From Campylobacter lanienae NCTC 13004 (GTDB taxonomy: Bacteria; Campylobacterota; Campylobacteria; Campylobacterales; Campylobacteraceae): DNA of 64,000 bases. The translations under genes were made by a program, and so were the position numbers. The stretch is taken from positions 1,364,001-1,428,000 of the forward strand of contig NZ_CP015578.1 of the NCBI RefSeq assembly GCF_002139935.1. Reading direction: 5' to 3'. The first letter of the stretch is position 1. Every line of letters begins with the position of its first letter. The notes beneath the pieces were generated by a model that was not told where the DNA came from, made no database searches, and saw nothing but the letters and a program-made list of their open reading frames with translations. Below are positions 17,589 through 27,855 of this stretch, in pieces.

Positions 17589-19999
17589 TGATGAATTTTT
17601 TAAAAATTATAATGCTGTTTTTTGCATTTGCGTATCTATATTTTATTATAGAAACTGGTAGAGTCCTGCTAAAAGCAGATGAAAGACTATATGATTTTTA
17701 TGAGCTTAAAAGATTAAATAAAGAGCTATTTTTACAAATTGACCTTCAAAATATCCACACAACAATGGATAAAAGCGAAGATAGCATAGATAAAATCAAT
17801 ATTCTATTAGACAAAATAAACTCAAATTTTGCAAGCAAAAAGCTATTTTATAAGATTGATAATCTTTTGCTTTTAGAGAATTTAAATACCAAAATCAAAA
17901 GTCAAATAGATATAATCCGCAACTACTACATACTTCGCCAAGATATATCCAAAAATTTAGTTGAGCTAAACAAAAATCTTTCCAATACCACAGATATAAA
18001 AGAGATGAGCAAGGCGTATGCGTTGCTGATGAATTCAAGATTTTTAAATGATTTTGATAGAGATAAATTTGATCTATATTTAACTGATTTAATCGGCAAA
18101 AAGCAATCAGAGTTTGACTATCACTTTTTATCCATGATACAAAGCGTCAATGATAGCCTAATCTCAATCCCAAATTTACAAATCCAAAACTACAATCTAC
18201 ATATAGAGCGTCAAATTCAAGATCTTTTAAATAGCTCTATTAAGAATTTTAACTCAGCTATATACGCCATCATCATTAGCTCGGCATTTTTGCTGATGAT
18301 AGTTATATTTATAGTAGGTAGAAATAGCACCCTAACTTCTTTATATAAAGCTAGCAAACTCAAGCTCAAACAGCTAAAATATCTAATAGATAGCAATCCT
18401 AATCAAATAATAATCCTAGACAAATTTGGCAAAATTTCTAGCGTCAATGACTCATTTACCCACGCTACAAATATTAAACCACACAAAATAATAGGCAAAG
18501 AGCTAAGTGCCCTAAATATGAATATGCAAGGTATCGATATCTTCGATGATGTCAGCCAAACCAAAGAGGTTCAATCATATAATGAATTTGTAAGCAAATC
18601 AAACGATGGAGTATTGATCTATGAAAATATAGTAGCCATCCCAATGCTCGATGAATTCAACGATATAAATGGCGCTTTAATCTTAAAACGAGATATAACC
18701 AAAGAAAGACTCATAAGAAAAGAGCTAAATTTCAAAAACTCCCAACTCCAAGAGAGCTCAAATATAGATAATCTCACAGGATTAAGAAACCTTAGTGCGC
18801 TAAATGACGCTATCAAAAATAATCAAAATGGTGTATTGATATATCTTATGATTGCAAATTTTGCGAATTTGAGATTTTTTTATCGGTCTGATATGATAGA
18901 TAAGATATTTATAGCTATAGCAAATTCCATCAAATTAGCTATAAAAACCTATAGAATCGACGCATCAGCATATAGAATGCAACTTGATGAGTTTTGTATC
19001 TGGTATAAAGGCGATAATATCAAAAAAGATATAAAATATCTTTTAGAATATTTCAAATCCAAAAATATCACCATCCAAACAGAAGATGGATTTGAAGTCT
19101 TACCAAATATATCAATCACCATAGGCATTAGCTCCAATAGCGATAAACCAAGCTTAAATAGATTAACCCAAGGGATATTAGCAGCTCAAGAAGCCAAAGA
19201 AAAAGAGCTAGATTTTAGCTTTTATAACCATGATAATATAATAGAAAAAAGCTACCAAAAAAACGCCACCGTAACAAGGCTAATCCAATACGCCTTAAAT
19301 GAAAATAGAGTAATTGTCGAATGTCAAGGGATATTTGATATTAGATCCTCTAAGCCTACAATCAGCTCTTATGAGGTCTTAATCCGTATCCTAGATCAAC
19401 AAAACCAAATTCACTATCCTAATGAATTTTTAAGCGTAGCTAAGCTAACTTCGCTATATCTAGCACTTACTAAGCAAGTTATTAATAGAGTTTTTGAGCT
19501 TTTAGAGAGATTTGGGGATCAAAAGAGATTTTCTATCAATCTCTCAAGCGTAGATATGCTAAATGAACCGGTCAAAAATCTCTTTTTACACAAACTAAGC
19601 CTATGCTCAAACCCAACAAACCTAACTATAGAAATTCTAGAAAGCGAAGGCGTAGATGACTATGATGCGATAAATCCATTTATCCAAGAGATTAAAAATT
19701 ATGGTTGTAAGCTTAGTCTTGATGACTTTGGTAGTGGGTATTCTAACTACTATAGAATGCTTGAATTAAATATAGATTATATCAAAATAGATGGCTCCAT
19801 CATATCCAAATTACCATTTGACAAAAATGCTCAAAGCGTTGTCATGACTATTGTAGAATTTGCCAAACGACAAGGCTATGAGACTGTGGCTGAGTTTGTC
19901 TCTACTCCACAAATTTTAGAGATTGTCAAAAATCTAGGCATAGACTATGCGCAAGGCTATCTATTAGCTAGGCCGGTATTGCCAAATAATATAGAATAA
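17588..19999 (+). CDS. Membrane PAS-GGDEF-EAL protein, probable c-di-GMP phosphodiesterase
   Basis: About 803 residues from the ATG overlapping the previous stop. There is a membrane segment at residues 4-20, a helical periplasmic domain, a second membrane segment around 225-245, a PAS-like region near 270-370, then GGDEF and EAL domains. The GGDEF active site is degenerate: the motif position reads RMQLDEF. The EAL domain keeps its key residues: EVLIR, NLSS, EILESE, LDDFGSGYS, KIDGS and QGYLLARP, so it should hydrolyse c-di-GMP. Signal sensed is unknown. C. jejuni has almost no such proteins, again pointing to another species. Confidence 0.85.
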   Translation: MMNFLKIIMLFFAFAYLYFIIETGRVLLKADERLYDFYELKRLNKELFLQIDLQNIHTTMDKSEDSIDKINILLDKINSNFASKKLFYKIDNLLLLENLNTKIKSQIDIIRNYYILRQDISKNLVELNKNLSNTTDIKEMSKAYALLMNSRFLNDFDRDKFDLYLTDLIGKKQSEFDYHFLSMIQSVNDSLISIPNLQIQNYNLHIERQIQDLLNSSIKNFNSAIYAIIISSAFLLMIVIFIVGRNSTLTSLYKASKLKLKQLKYLIDSNPNQIIILDKFGKISSVNDSFTHATNIKPHKIIGKELSALNMNMQGIDIFDDVSQTKEVQSYNEFVSKSNDGVLIYENIVAIPMLDEFNDINGALILKRDITKERLIRKELNFKNSQLQESSNIDNLTGLRNLSALNDAIKNNQNGVLIYLMIANFANLRFFYRSDMIDKIFIAIANSIKLAIKTYRIDASAYRMQLDEFCIWYKGDNIKKDIKYLLEYFKSKNITIQTEDGFEVLPNISITIGISSNSDKPSLNRLTQGILAAQEAKEKELDFSFYNHDNIIEKSYQKNATVTRLIQYALNENRVIVECQGIFDIRSSKPTISSYEVLIRILDQQNQIHYPNEFLSVAKLTSLYLALTKQVINRVFELLERFGDQKRFSINLSSVDMLNEPVKNLFLHKLSLCSNPTNLTIEILESEGVDDYDAINPFIQEIKNYGCKLSLDDFGSGYSNYYRMLELNIDYIKIDGSIISKLPFDKNAQSVVMTIVEFAKRQGYETVAEFVSTPQILEIVKNLGIDYAQGYLLARPVLPNNIE

Positions 20000-20010
20000 T
20001 AGGAGCAAAT

Positions 20011-20682
20011 TTGCATCACAATATAATAAATGGCGCAGTTAAATTCATGGAAGAAAACTTCATAGAGCACAAAGAGCTATTTGAACATCTAAGCAAAAAA
20101 CAAGCGCCACACACGCTATTTATCGGTTGTTCTGATTCTAGAGTTGTCCCAAATTTGATTACCAATACCTTGCCAGGTGAGCTATTTGTCGTGCGAAATA
20201 TCGCAAATATAGTCCCGCATTATAGATTAGTAGATGAATTTTTGGCTACAACGGCTGCTATTGAGTATGCGATACATACTCTAGGGATTAAAAATATCAT
20301 AGTTTGCGGACATAGCAACTGCGGTGGCTGTGAGGCACTATATCAAAGCGATGATAAACTAGCTAATACCCCAGTTGTCAAAAAGTGGCTTATGATAATT
20401 GAAAATATCAAAACTGAAGTTTTAAAAGACAAAGATATCACACCAGCCAAAAGAGCTTGGGTAACTGAAAGGCTAAATATCATTAACTCACTTCAAAATA
20501 TCATGACCTTCCCAGGCGTAATAGACAAACTCAAAGCCAAAGAGCTAAAGCTATATGGCTGGCACTACATTATAGAAACAGGAGAATTATACAACTATGA
20601 TGACACTACAAAAAGCTTTAAATTATTAGAAAAAAGCATCAACTATGAAGAAATTTACTCTCAAATTTTTACTGATTTTTAA
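20011..20682 (+). CDS. cynT: Beta-class carbonic anhydrase
   Basis: 223 residues. The zinc ligands are in GCSDSRV and CGHSNCGGC, as in beta carbonic anhydrases. The start is TTG with AGGAG five bases upstream; the N-terminal HNIINGAVKFMEENF aligns with the family, so the later ATG is too short. It interconverts CO2 and bicarbonate, useful for a capnophilic organism. Its 3' end overlaps the MscS gene by 38 bases in a different frame, and the pair is the same as Cj0237-Cj0238 in C. jejuni from memory. Confidence 0.92.
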   Translation: MHHNIINGAVKFMEENFIEHKELFEHLSKKQAPHTLFIGCSDSRVVPNLITNTLPGELFVVRNIANIVPHYRLVDEFLATTAAIEYAIHTLGIKNIIVCGHSNCGGCEALYQSDDKLANTPVVKKWLMIIENIKTEVLKDKDITPAKRAWVTERLNIINSLQNIMTFPGVIDKLKAKELKLYGWHYIIETGELYNYDDTTKSFKLLEKSINYEEIYSQIFTDF

Positions 20683-22474
20683 TCTATTTTGTAATATCTT
20701 ATTATCAAATGAGCTAATTAGCGTAAGTGATAAAATCATATCGCTAAATTCTCAATTAACCATAATAAAAGAGCAAAATGCTAGCATTAATGATGAGATA
20801 TCCATTCTACAAAAAGAAAAAGATAGCCTTATCAAGAGCCTACCAGCACTTATAACTAGCAGTAGCGACTTCAATCAAACGCAGATAAACTCATACATAA
20901 AAGTACTAAATAAAGAGCTTAGAAAATATCAGCCTAGCTCTAATCACTATATCAAAACTCAAATAAATTTAGCATCTATAAATTTAGACAAAATTTACTA
21001 CCTAACTCTATCTCAAATTTCAACAGCCTTCAAAGACTACGACCAAACCCCAGATGAAGCCTTGATAGATGCTATAACTCAAATTCAAATCTCAAACTAC
21101 CAAGAGATAAAAGCCCTAAGCCAAGACCAAACTCAAATTTATAAAGATGATATAGACGCCTTAGAGCTAAAAAGGCAAACTTATAGCGAAATTCTCAACT
21201 ATTTAAAGGATAACTCTGAACTATTTGATAGCAATTTTGTACTAACTAGCCTAAATTTACAAAGCGTAATTGACAAGATAAACTCATCTCTAAACCTCAA
21301 CTCAAATTCTATAAATATCGGCAAAATAGTGATTATAATCTTAGTTTGTATATTTTTTATCTTAATACCAAGACTAACCTCACTTTTGCTTTATAGGATA
21401 TTTATCACCATCTTATCACGCTATCAAAATACACAAAATCAATTTAAAGAGCAGTTTGTAGCTGCTATCAGGCTACCGGTATTTACATTTTTTATTATTT
21501 ATGCTTTAAATTTATCTTTGATAATTGCCTATTATCCTTCCACCATAAATATAGAGATAAAAAACTACTTCGATATCGCTTATAGCGTGGTTATAGCGTG
21601 GTTTGTGATAGGCGCCCTTGATGGATATGGCATAATGCTATTATCCAAAATCGCCCAAAAATCAGGCCGAAAAGAGGTGATAAATCTTATAATTAAAGTC
21701 CTATATTTCATCGTTATTCTCATTACAATTTTGGTAATTTTAAGCAAAATTGGCTTTGATATCAGCACCATTATCGCCTCCCTTGGTATCGGCGGATTAG
21801 CCGTAGCATTAGCAACAAAGGATATTATAGCCAACTTTTTTGCTTCGATTTTACTGCTTTTTGATAGCTCATTTAGTCAAGGCGATTGGATAGTTTGTGC
21901 TGGGATAGAAGGTACCGTAGTAGAAGTCGGACTTAGAAAAACCACTATTAGGACTTTTGATAATGCCTTGGTATTTGTACCAAATTCAAAAATCATGAGC
22001 GAAAATATCAAAAACTGGAATCGCCGCAAAGTCGGCCGCCAAATCAAAATGCAAGTCGGCCTAAGCTACACTACAAGCAAAGAGAGTATCCAAAATTGTA
22101 TAAATGATATAAAACAGATGCTTTTAAATCACCCTGGCATCGCTAAAAGCGGTATAGATAGTGCCCTAAATAGCAATGACGCACGGATAAAATATCGCCA
22201 AAGTATGGTTTCAGTCGATGACCTAGATGGATATAAGAGCAATCTTTTTGTAGTGCTTGATGAGTTTGGCGATAACTCTATAAATATCTTGATATATTGC
22301 TTTAGCAAAAGCGTGATTTGGGGCGAGTATTTAGCTACCAAAGAGGATGTAATGCTAAAAATAATAGAGATAGTAGAGCGATATGATGATGCGAGTTTCG
22401 CTTTCCCTAGCAGAAGTCTATATATAGAATCCATACCAAAAATTCAAATCTACAAAGGAGAAAAAAGTGTCTAA
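20645..22474 (+). CDS. Large MscS-family mechanosensitive channel
   Basis: 609 residues with a signal peptide (LLIFNLFCNILLS), a long coiled periplasmic region to about residue 220, four to five membrane helices, and the MscS core. The pore helix is in TIIASLGIGGLAVALATKDI, and beta-domain signatures are DWIVCAGIEGTVVEVGLR and VFVPNSKIMSENIKN. Family role: release of solutes on hypo-osmotic shock. It overlaps the carbonic anhydrase gene upstream and a 53-codon acidic ORF downstream. Confidence 0.92.
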   Translation: MKKFTLKFLLIFNLFCNILLSNELISVSDKIISLNSQLTIIKEQNASINDEISILQKEKDSLIKSLPALITSSSDFNQTQINSYIKVLNKELRKYQPSSNHYIKTQINLASINLDKIYYLTLSQISTAFKDYDQTPDEALIDAITQIQISNYQEIKALSQDQTQIYKDDIDALELKRQTYSEILNYLKDNSELFDSNFVLTSLNLQSVIDKINSSLNLNSNSINIGKIVIIILVCIFFILIPRLTSLLLYRIFITILSRYQNTQNQFKEQFVAAIRLPVFTFFIIYALNLSLIIAYYPSTINIEIKNYFDIAYSVVIAWFVIGALDGYGIMLLSKIAQKSGRKEVINLIIKVLYFIVILITILVILSKIGFDISTIIASLGIGGLAVALATKDIIANFFASILLLFDSSFSQGDWIVCAGIEGTVVEVGLRKTTIRTFDNALVFVPNSKIMSENIKNWNRRKVGRQIKMQVGLSYTTSKESIQNCINDIKQMLLNHPGIAKSGIDSALNSNDARIKYRQSMVSVDDLDGYKSNLFVVLDEFGDNSINILIYCFSKSVIWGEYLATKEDVMLKIIEIVERYDDASFAFPSRSLYIESIPKIQIYKGEKSV

Positions 22475-22628
22475 AATATATGATGATGACTTAGATGAAG
22501 ATCTAGATTATAATGATTATGATGACTACGATGATGGCTACAAAGATAGCCATCGTAGCTACAACTATGATGAAAACGACTACTCATACGATGATGAAGA
22601 TGAAGAGGATAGCTACGATATGGATTAG
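22467..22628 (+). CDS. Very acidic Asp/Tyr-rich 53-residue protein
   Basis: A GTG at 22467, overlapping the last codons of the MscS gene in another frame, opens a 53-codon ORF; AAGGAG lies upstream at 22455-22460. The product starts MSKIYDDDLDEDLDY and is almost only Asp, Glu, Tyr, Ser and Asn, with repeated YDD and DYD blocks. I know no family for it. The strong Shine-Dalgarno and tight coupling argue for translation. The acidity suggests metal or polycation binding or a disordered partner of the channel; this is inference. Confidence 0.65.
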   Translation: MSKIYDDDLDEDLDYNDYDDYDDGYKDSHRSYNYDENDYSYDDEDEEDSYDMD

Positions 22629-22629
22629 G

Positions 22630-23133
22630 CTATTTGATTAAACTAGAAATAGCCTTAAAGCTTGGATGGCTAGCACTTTGAAGTAACTCAAAGGCTACCA
22701 TTTCAGCTGATTTTACCTTTGCTTCTTTTAAATTTAAATAGGCTAAGGCTTTATTTTGCGGATCTCTACTACCCACGCACTCATCAATGAGCGTTACATT
22801 AAAGCCATTTTGGATAAGATCCAAAGCCGTTTGATATACACAAATATGAGCTTCTACGCCGATTAAAATCACGCTTTTAAACCCTAAAATTTCATCTTTT
22901 ATAGCGTTAAATGCTGAAAATTCTAGTTTCTCAAATACCTTAGAGTTTATCAAATTTAGTATCTGCTCATCGGTATCGCCAAGACCCTTTTTATACTGCT
23001 CGGTAGCGATTATTTTTAACCCTAGCTCGTTAGCAATTTTTAAGAATTTAACGCTATTAGCCACCAAATTCTCATCACTCATCACTCTTAAAAGCTTAGT
23101 TTGCATATCTATAACTACAACCACACTATCCAT
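22630..23133 (-). CDS. Isochorismatase-family cysteine hydrolase
   Basis: 167 residues. Catalytic Asp is in VVVIDMQTKL, Lys is in FEKLEFSAF, and the nucleophile Cys is in IGVEAHICVYQTALDL with the preceding cis-peptide, as in nicotinamidase-like YcaC/isochorismatase hydrolases. The exact substrate is unknown. It starts nine bases after the exonuclease III stop on the same strand, so the two are probably one transcript. Confidence 0.88.
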   Translation of the reverse strand: MDSVVVVIDMQTKLLRVMSDENLVANSVKFLKIANELGLKIIATEQYKKGLGDTDEQILNLINSKVFEKLEFSAFNAIKDEILGFKSVILIGVEAHICVYQTALDLIQNGFNVTLIDECVGSRDPQNKALAYLNLKEAKVKSAEMVAFELLQSASHPSFKAISSLIK

Positions 23134-23142
23134 AATCTCTCC

Positions 23143-23901
23143 TTATAAATCTATATCGATCCCTACAGGGCAATGGTCGCTACCATCGATGCTACCTAGT
23201 ATAAAAGCGTCTTTTAGCTTATCTTTCAAATTTGAACTAATGAAAAAATAATCAATCCGCCAACCAATATTTTTAGCCCGTGCATTGAATCTATAACTCC
23301 ACCAAGAATATGCATCTTTTACATCGCCATTTATAAACCTAAAACTATCTATAAATCCACTTTCAACAACCCTATCTATCCACTCCCTTTCACAAGGCAA
23401 AAATCCACTTGTTTTAGCATTAGCCTTTGGATTTTTTAGATCAATTTCTTTATGAGCGGTATTTACATCACCGCAAAATATCACCCCTTTGCCCTCACTA
23501 ACCAAAGCATTGATATAAGCTAGAAATTTATCATAAAAATCCATCTTATACCCTAGTCTCTCATCACCTTGCTGACCATTTGGGAAATATATATTAAAAA
23601 GATGGATATTATCAAATCTATGCTCCAAAACTCTACCCTCATCATCATCAAAAAACTGCGATTTTAGATTTTGTGTTTTTAAATTTGATAAGCTCATCAC
23701 ACCCGAATACCCCGCTCTTTTAGCTGAATTTACAGAGATATTCTCAAATCCTAGATTATAAATTTCAGCTGGGATTTTATCCTCGCTTGCCTTTATCTCC
23801 TGTAAAGCTAAAAAATCTGGCCTATACTCACCAAGCCACGAAAATCCATCTTTATTTACAACAGCCCTAAGCCCATTGACATTCCACGAAATCAATCTCA
23901 A
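23143..23901 (-). CDS. xth: Exodeoxyribonuclease III / AP endonuclease
   Basis: About 253 residues. ISWNVNGLRA, FLALQEIKA, CGDVNTAHKEIDL and DGSDHCPVGIDIDL are the catalytic motifs of the ExoIII/APE family. I place the start at a TTG (23901) with AAGGA six bases upstream, giving MRLISWNVNG, the normal N-terminus; an earlier TTG at 23934 would add 11 residues. It cuts at abasic sites and removes 3' blocks in base excision repair. Confidence 0.92.
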   Translation of the reverse strand: MRLISWNVNGLRAVVNKDGFSWLGEYRPDFLALQEIKASEDKIPAEIYNLGFENISVNSAKRAGYSGVMSLSNLKTQNLKSQFFDDDEGRVLEHRFDNIHLFNIYFPNGQQGDERLGYKMDFYDKFLAYINALVSEGKGVIFCGDVNTAHKEIDLKNPKANAKTSGFLPCEREWIDRVVESGFIDSFRFINGDVKDAYSWWSYRFNARAKNIGWRIDYFFISSNLKDKLKDAFILGSIDGSDHCPVGIDIDL

Positions 23902-24002
23902 ATTTAATCCTTTTTTAATCTCATTATAATTCAAATTTTAAAATATTTTTTAAAATTTACAATTATTAACCATATCTTTATCATTAAATTACTAATTAGT
24001 TT

Positions 24003-24008
24003 TATAAT
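24003..24008 (+). promoter_or_regulatory. -10 box upstream of eptC
   Basis: TATAAT 35 nt before the GTG start of eptC, in the divergent region shared with the exonuclease III gene. Confidence 0.5.
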
Positions 24009-24042
24009 TCACACCTTTTAATCTTAATCAAAGGAAATTATA

Positions 24043-25563
24043 GTGACTTCAAACAAATTTATCCTATATTTTGCCCTATTTATCACAGCATTAAATTATA
24101 ATTTTTTTGCTTTTGGGTTTGAAAATTTAAATTTCTCTGAAAATATCTCTACTTTATTAACCTTACCGATACTATTTTACTCGTTAATAGTATTTGTATT
24201 TGGCTTAATATTTTTGCCCTATATCACAAAAGCTTTAGCAATATTTTTAACCATCGTTGGCGTTGTTGGAGCCTATTTTATGAATGCCTACTCGGTAATC
24301 ATCGATAGCGAAATGATAAGAAACGCCCTTCAAACAGACGCCAAAGAGGTTCAAGATCTATTAAATTTAAATATGATATTTTGGATATTTTTAGCCATTG
24401 TGGCTGTATTTTTGATAATAAAAGTCAAAATAACCAAAACCAATATCCCAACAGCCTTAAAAAATCGCACCATACTCATAATCTCTTCATTAGTAGTTTT
24501 TGGCTCTCTTTTTGGTATTTTAAGCAAAGATTATATCCCATTTTTTAGAAATTACAATCAAATAAGATTTTACACAACCCCATTTTATCCACTATACTCA
24601 AGCTACAAATATATAAAATCTCTATCACCAAAGGCTGAATTTAATCCAATTGGCCTTGATGCTAAACAGACAAAAGAGACAAAAAAGCTATTTGTCTTTG
24701 TAGCTGGTGAGACTGCTAGGGCAGCCAACTACTCACTAAATGGATATGATAAATACGATACAAATCCATACTCAAAAGAAAATGGCCTTTTAAGCTTTTC
24801 TGAGTTTAGATCATGCGGGACCTCGACTGCCATAAGCTTGCCTTGTATGTTTTCGAATTTAAATAGAGATAATTTCTCCGCTGATATAGCCCAAAATAGC
24901 GGAAATTTACTAGATGTCTTAGAGACTGCTGGGATAAAAGTAAGCTGGATAGGAAATAACTCTGGATATTGCAAAGGCGTCTGCGCTCGCTTAAAAGATA
25001 CCAAAAATTTTGGCGGCGATAGCTATGATGGCGTTATGCTTGAAGAGATACAAAATAGAATTCAAAATGCCAAAGAGAGTAGCTTTATAGTAATCCATCT
25101 CCAAGGTAGCCACGGACCTACATATTTCAAAAGATATCCAAAAGAATTTGCTAAATTCAGCCCGACTTGCGATACCGCTACGCTTAAAAACTGCACCTAT
25201 GAAGAGATAGTAAATACCTATGATAACACAATTTTATACACAGATTATATAGTCAATCAAATAGTAGATATGCTAGAACAAAGCGATATGCAAACCGGAT
25301 TATTCTATGTTAGCGACCATGGCGAGAGCCTTGGAGAAAATGGCATTTACCTTCATGGCGCCCCATATTTCTTAGCACCAGATTTTCAAACCAAAGTCCC
25401 CGCACTACTATGGCTAAAAGATCAAAATCAGCTAGAGAGCTTAAAAATATTAAAAGATAATAGCTTTTCGCATGATAATATTTTTCACACTATGCTAGGA
25501 TTTTTTGATATCCAAACAAGCGAATATAATCCAAACTTAGATATAATGTATAAAAAAGATTAA
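24043..25563 (+). CDS. eptC: Phosphoethanolamine transferase
   Basis: 506 residues. Five N-terminal membrane helices are followed by a periplasmic sulfatase-like domain. The nucleophile Thr is in RSCGTSTAISLPCMF, a metal site begins VFVAGETARAANYSLNGY, and FYVSDHGESLGENGIYLHG gives the other zinc ligands. It adds phosphoethanolamine to lipid A, and in C. jejuni EptC also modifies the flagellar rod protein FlgG and N-glycans. The start is GTG with AAAGGA upstream. The stop overlaps the next ATG by one base. Confidence 0.93.
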   Translation: MTSNKFILYFALFITALNYNFFAFGFENLNFSENISTLLTLPILFYSLIVFVFGLIFLPYITKALAIFLTIVGVVGAYFMNAYSVIIDSEMIRNALQTDAKEVQDLLNLNMIFWIFLAIVAVFLIIKVKITKTNIPTALKNRTILIISSLVVFGSLFGILSKDYIPFFRNYNQIRFYTTPFYPLYSSYKYIKSLSPKAEFNPIGLDAKQTKETKKLFVFVAGETARAANYSLNGYDKYDTNPYSKENGLLSFSEFRSCGTSTAISLPCMFSNLNRDNFSADIAQNSGNLLDVLETAGIKVSWIGNNSGYCKGVCARLKDTKNFGGDSYDGVMLEEIQNRIQNAKESSFIVIHLQGSHGPTYFKRYPKEFAKFSPTCDTATLKNCTYEEIVNTYDNTILYTDYIVNQIVDMLEQSDMQTGLFYVSDHGESLGENGIYLHGAPYFLAPDFQTKVPALLWLKDQNQLESLKILKDNSFSHDNIFHTMLGFFDIQTSEYNPNLDIMYKKD

Positions 25564-25814
25564 TGGAGATAAATTTGGATAATATAGCTCTATATAAAAG
25601 TGTTATTTGTATGATTTTAGGGGATAAAAAATCAGAAATTATAGAGTTTATCATAGATAATTTAGATGATGATAAGAGATTTAAATACACTATAAAAGAG
25701 CTATGCGCTACGCTAAATATCAGCAAACCAACGGCCATTGATACCATAAATTTACTAACCCAAAAAAGGGTTATAAAAAAGATCAAAAATGGCCTATATC
25801 AACTAAGCATCTAA
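25563..25814 (+). CDS. Small winged-helix DNA-binding protein
   Basis: 83 residues. The segment YTIKELCATLNISKPTAID followed by [19 protein letters not shown] is a helix-turn-helix plus wing. Its ATG overlaps the eptC stop (TAATG), implying translational coupling. The neighbourhood in C. jejuni (Cj0256-Cj0258) also has a small regulator near eptC. It could regulate eptC or membrane modification, but target and signal are unknown. The 3' end overlaps the convergent mntP stop by 12 bases. Confidence 0.75.
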   Translation: MEINLDNIALYKSVICMILGDKKSEIIEFIIDNLDDDKRFKYTIKELCATLNISKPTAIDTINLLTQKRVIKKIKNGLYQLSI

Positions 25815-26357
25815 ATCAAAAATATGAGATAACAAAATCTTAAATCCGATAATTATAAGGATAACACCACCCAAGATAAACGCCTTTTTCTCCAAAGTTT
25901 CACCAAGATACTTGCCGATATATGCAGCCCCAACGCAAATCCCAAAGCACACTAGTCCAACTATAATCGAATTAAACAATACACTACCACCACTAAATCC
26001 AAGCGTCACACCTACAGCCAACGCATCAATACTAGTAGCTATAGCACCGATAATTAACAGTTTTAAGCTCAAATCCATACTACACTCTAGATTAGCCCTA
26101 GACTCTCTAATCATCTTAATACCCAAAAATACTAAGATAAAAAACGCTATATAGTGATCTACAAATTCCACATAACTTACAAATTTAAAACCCAAAAAAT
26201 AACCAATAAGCAATAAAAAAGCTTGAAAAAATCCATATATAAAGGCAATTTTACTAATTTTAAATAAATTCAAATTCCCACACTTAGCACCATTCGCAAT
26301 ACTAAGCGCCGCACTATCCATAGAAAGAGCAATCGCTAAAAGTATAATCTCCATCAT
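25803..26357 (-). CDS. mntP: Manganese efflux pump MntP
   Basis: 184 residues, six membrane helices. The paired DUF204 motifs with conserved Asp are seen as [17 protein letters not shown] in helix 1 and [18 protein letters not shown] in helix 4. Family role: export of excess Mn2+. Its ATG overlaps the prfA stop by four bases, so it rides on the prfA transcript. No manganese riboswitch leader is present. Confidence 0.9.
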   Translation of the reverse strand: MMEIILLAIALSMDSAALSIANGAKCGNLNLFKISKIAFIYGFFQAFLLLIGYFLGFKFVSYVEFVDHYIAFFILVFLGIKMIRESRANLECSMDLSLKLLIIGAIATSIDALAVGVTLGFSGGSVLFNSIIVGLVCFGICVGAAYIGKYLGETLEKKAFILGGVILIIIGFKILLSHIFDLDA

Positions 26358-27421
26358 AACCCAGCATTAGCTATAGCATTTGCTTGATAATCAGCTATCA
26401 ATGGATCGATAATCTCATCAAACAATCCACCCGCCATAATCGCATCAAGCCTATATAGAGTCAAATTTATCCTATGATCGCTAATCCTATTTTGTGGATA
26501 GTTATAGGTGCGAATTCTCCCACTTCTATCGCCGGTGCCCACCTGCTCTTTGCGCTCTTGGCTTTGAGCTGCTAGACGCTCCTTTTCTTGCATCTCATAT
26601 AATCTAGCTTTCAAAACCTTCATCGCCGCTTCTTTATTTTTATGTTGGCTTTTGCCATCTTGATTGACGACTACTAAGCCTGTTGGCTTATGCGTGATTC
26701 TCACAGCTGAATCGGTGGTATTTACACTCTGACCACCATGGCCGCTACTACGCATAACATCGATATGAAGATCGTTTTCATTAATTATAATCTCGCTATC
26801 TTGGACTTCAGGCATAATCGCCACAGTGATAGCCGATGTATGGACTCTGCCTTGGCTTTCAGTTTCTGGCACACGCTGAACTCTATGAGTACCACCCTCA
26901 AATTTCAGCCTTGAATATGCCCCCTCGCCTTTAATAAGCAAGATAATCTCTTTAAATCCACCAGCACTTCCCTCGCTAGAGCTTACAATTTCGAATTTAT
27001 AGCCCCTTTGCTCCGTATAACGCATATAGGCATTTGCCAAATCCCCAACAAACAAAGCCGCCTCATCGCCACCCGTGCCAGCTCTAAGCTCTAAAAATAT
27101 ATTTTTATCATCATTTGGATCTTTTGGGATAAGTAGAATTCTAATCTCATTTTCTAATCTCTCAAGCGCTGGCTCAAGCGTTTTAAGCTCATCTTTAGCC
27201 AACTCACCTAGCTCTGGATCGCCTAATAATTCACGATTCTCTTCGATACTTGATAAGATACTAAGATACCTATCACTAGCCTCTTTAATCGGTTCTAAAT
27301 TTCGCTGTTCTTTTGAGAGTTTAGTCATGCGATCTATATCGCTGATGACTGCTGGATCGCTTAGTAAATTCTCTATTTCACTAAAGCGATCTATAAATGG
27401 ACGGAGTTTTTGTGCGAGCAT
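26354..27421 (-). CDS. prfA: Peptide chain release factor 1
   Basis: 355 residues. The GGQ hydrolysis motif is in [18 protein letters not shown], and the stop-codon recognition region and N-terminal helices are present at normal length. It terminates translation at UAA and UAG. It follows rpsT after eight bases and precedes mntP with a four-base overlap. The glutamine of GGQ is the usual methylation site of PrmC. Confidence 0.96.
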   Translation of the reverse strand: MLAQKLRPFIDRFSEIENLLSDPAVISDIDRMTKLSKEQRNLEPIKEASDRYLSILSSIEENRELLGDPELGELAKDELKTLEPALERLENEIRILLIPKDPNDDKNIFLELRAGTGGDEAALFVGDLANAYMRYTEQRGYKFEIVSSSEGSAGGFKEIILLIKGEGAYSRLKFEGGTHRVQRVPETESQGRVHTSAITVAIMPEVQDSEIIINENDLHIDVMRSSGHGGQSVNTTDSAVRITHKPTGLVVVNQDGKSQHKNKEAAMKVLKARLYEMQEKERLAAQSQERKEQVGTGDRSGRIRTYNYPQNRISDHRINLTLYRLDAIMAGGLFDEIIDPLIADYQANAIANAGL

Positions 27422-27429
27422 AAACTAGC

Positions 27430-27696
27430 TTAGGCAGCTAATGTATTTACTAATTTTGCTAAGCGGCTAACTTTTCTAGAAGCGGTTTGTTTTTTCAAAA
27501 AGCCTTTGCTTACAAAGCTATGGAAGCTTTTATTAACATCTTTTAACGCCACTAAAGCCGCTTCTTTATCGTTATTAGCTACTGCAACTCTTACCGCTTT
27601 TGTTAAATTTTTAAGTCTTGTGCGGTAAAATCTATTTCTTTCTGTTCTTTTGATAGTTTGTCTTGCTCTTTTTTCAGCAGATTTATGATTTGCCAT
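27430..27696 (-). CDS. rpsT: 30S ribosomal protein S20
   Basis: 88 residues, Lys/Arg/Ala-rich helical protein beginning [17 protein letters not shown], the invariant S20 N-terminus. The expected rpsT-prfA pairing of Campylobacter is present. The minus-strand promoter has TATAAT at 27728-27733 and AAAGG before the ATG. Confidence 0.97.
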   Translation of the reverse strand: MANHKSAEKRARQTIKRTERNRFYRTRLKNLTKAVRVAVANNDKEAALVALKDVNKSFHSFVSKGFLKKQTASRKVSRLAKLVNTLAA

Positions 27697-27727
27697 AAGA
27701 TACCTTTTTCAAATATTTTAGCCTGAA

Positions 27728-27733
27728 ATTATA
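27728..27733 (-). promoter_or_regulatory. -10 box of rpsT-prfA-mntP
   Basis: TATAAT on the minus strand, 32 nt upstream of the rpsT start. Confidence 0.5.
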
Positions 27734-27855
27734 CCAAAATATTATTAATTATAACTGAATTTAAGTATCTTTTAATTTAATTAAATTTAATAACATTTTA
27801 ATAGTTTAATATTTTTAGGTAAAATGCGTTTTAAATTCACAATAATGAGGATAGA

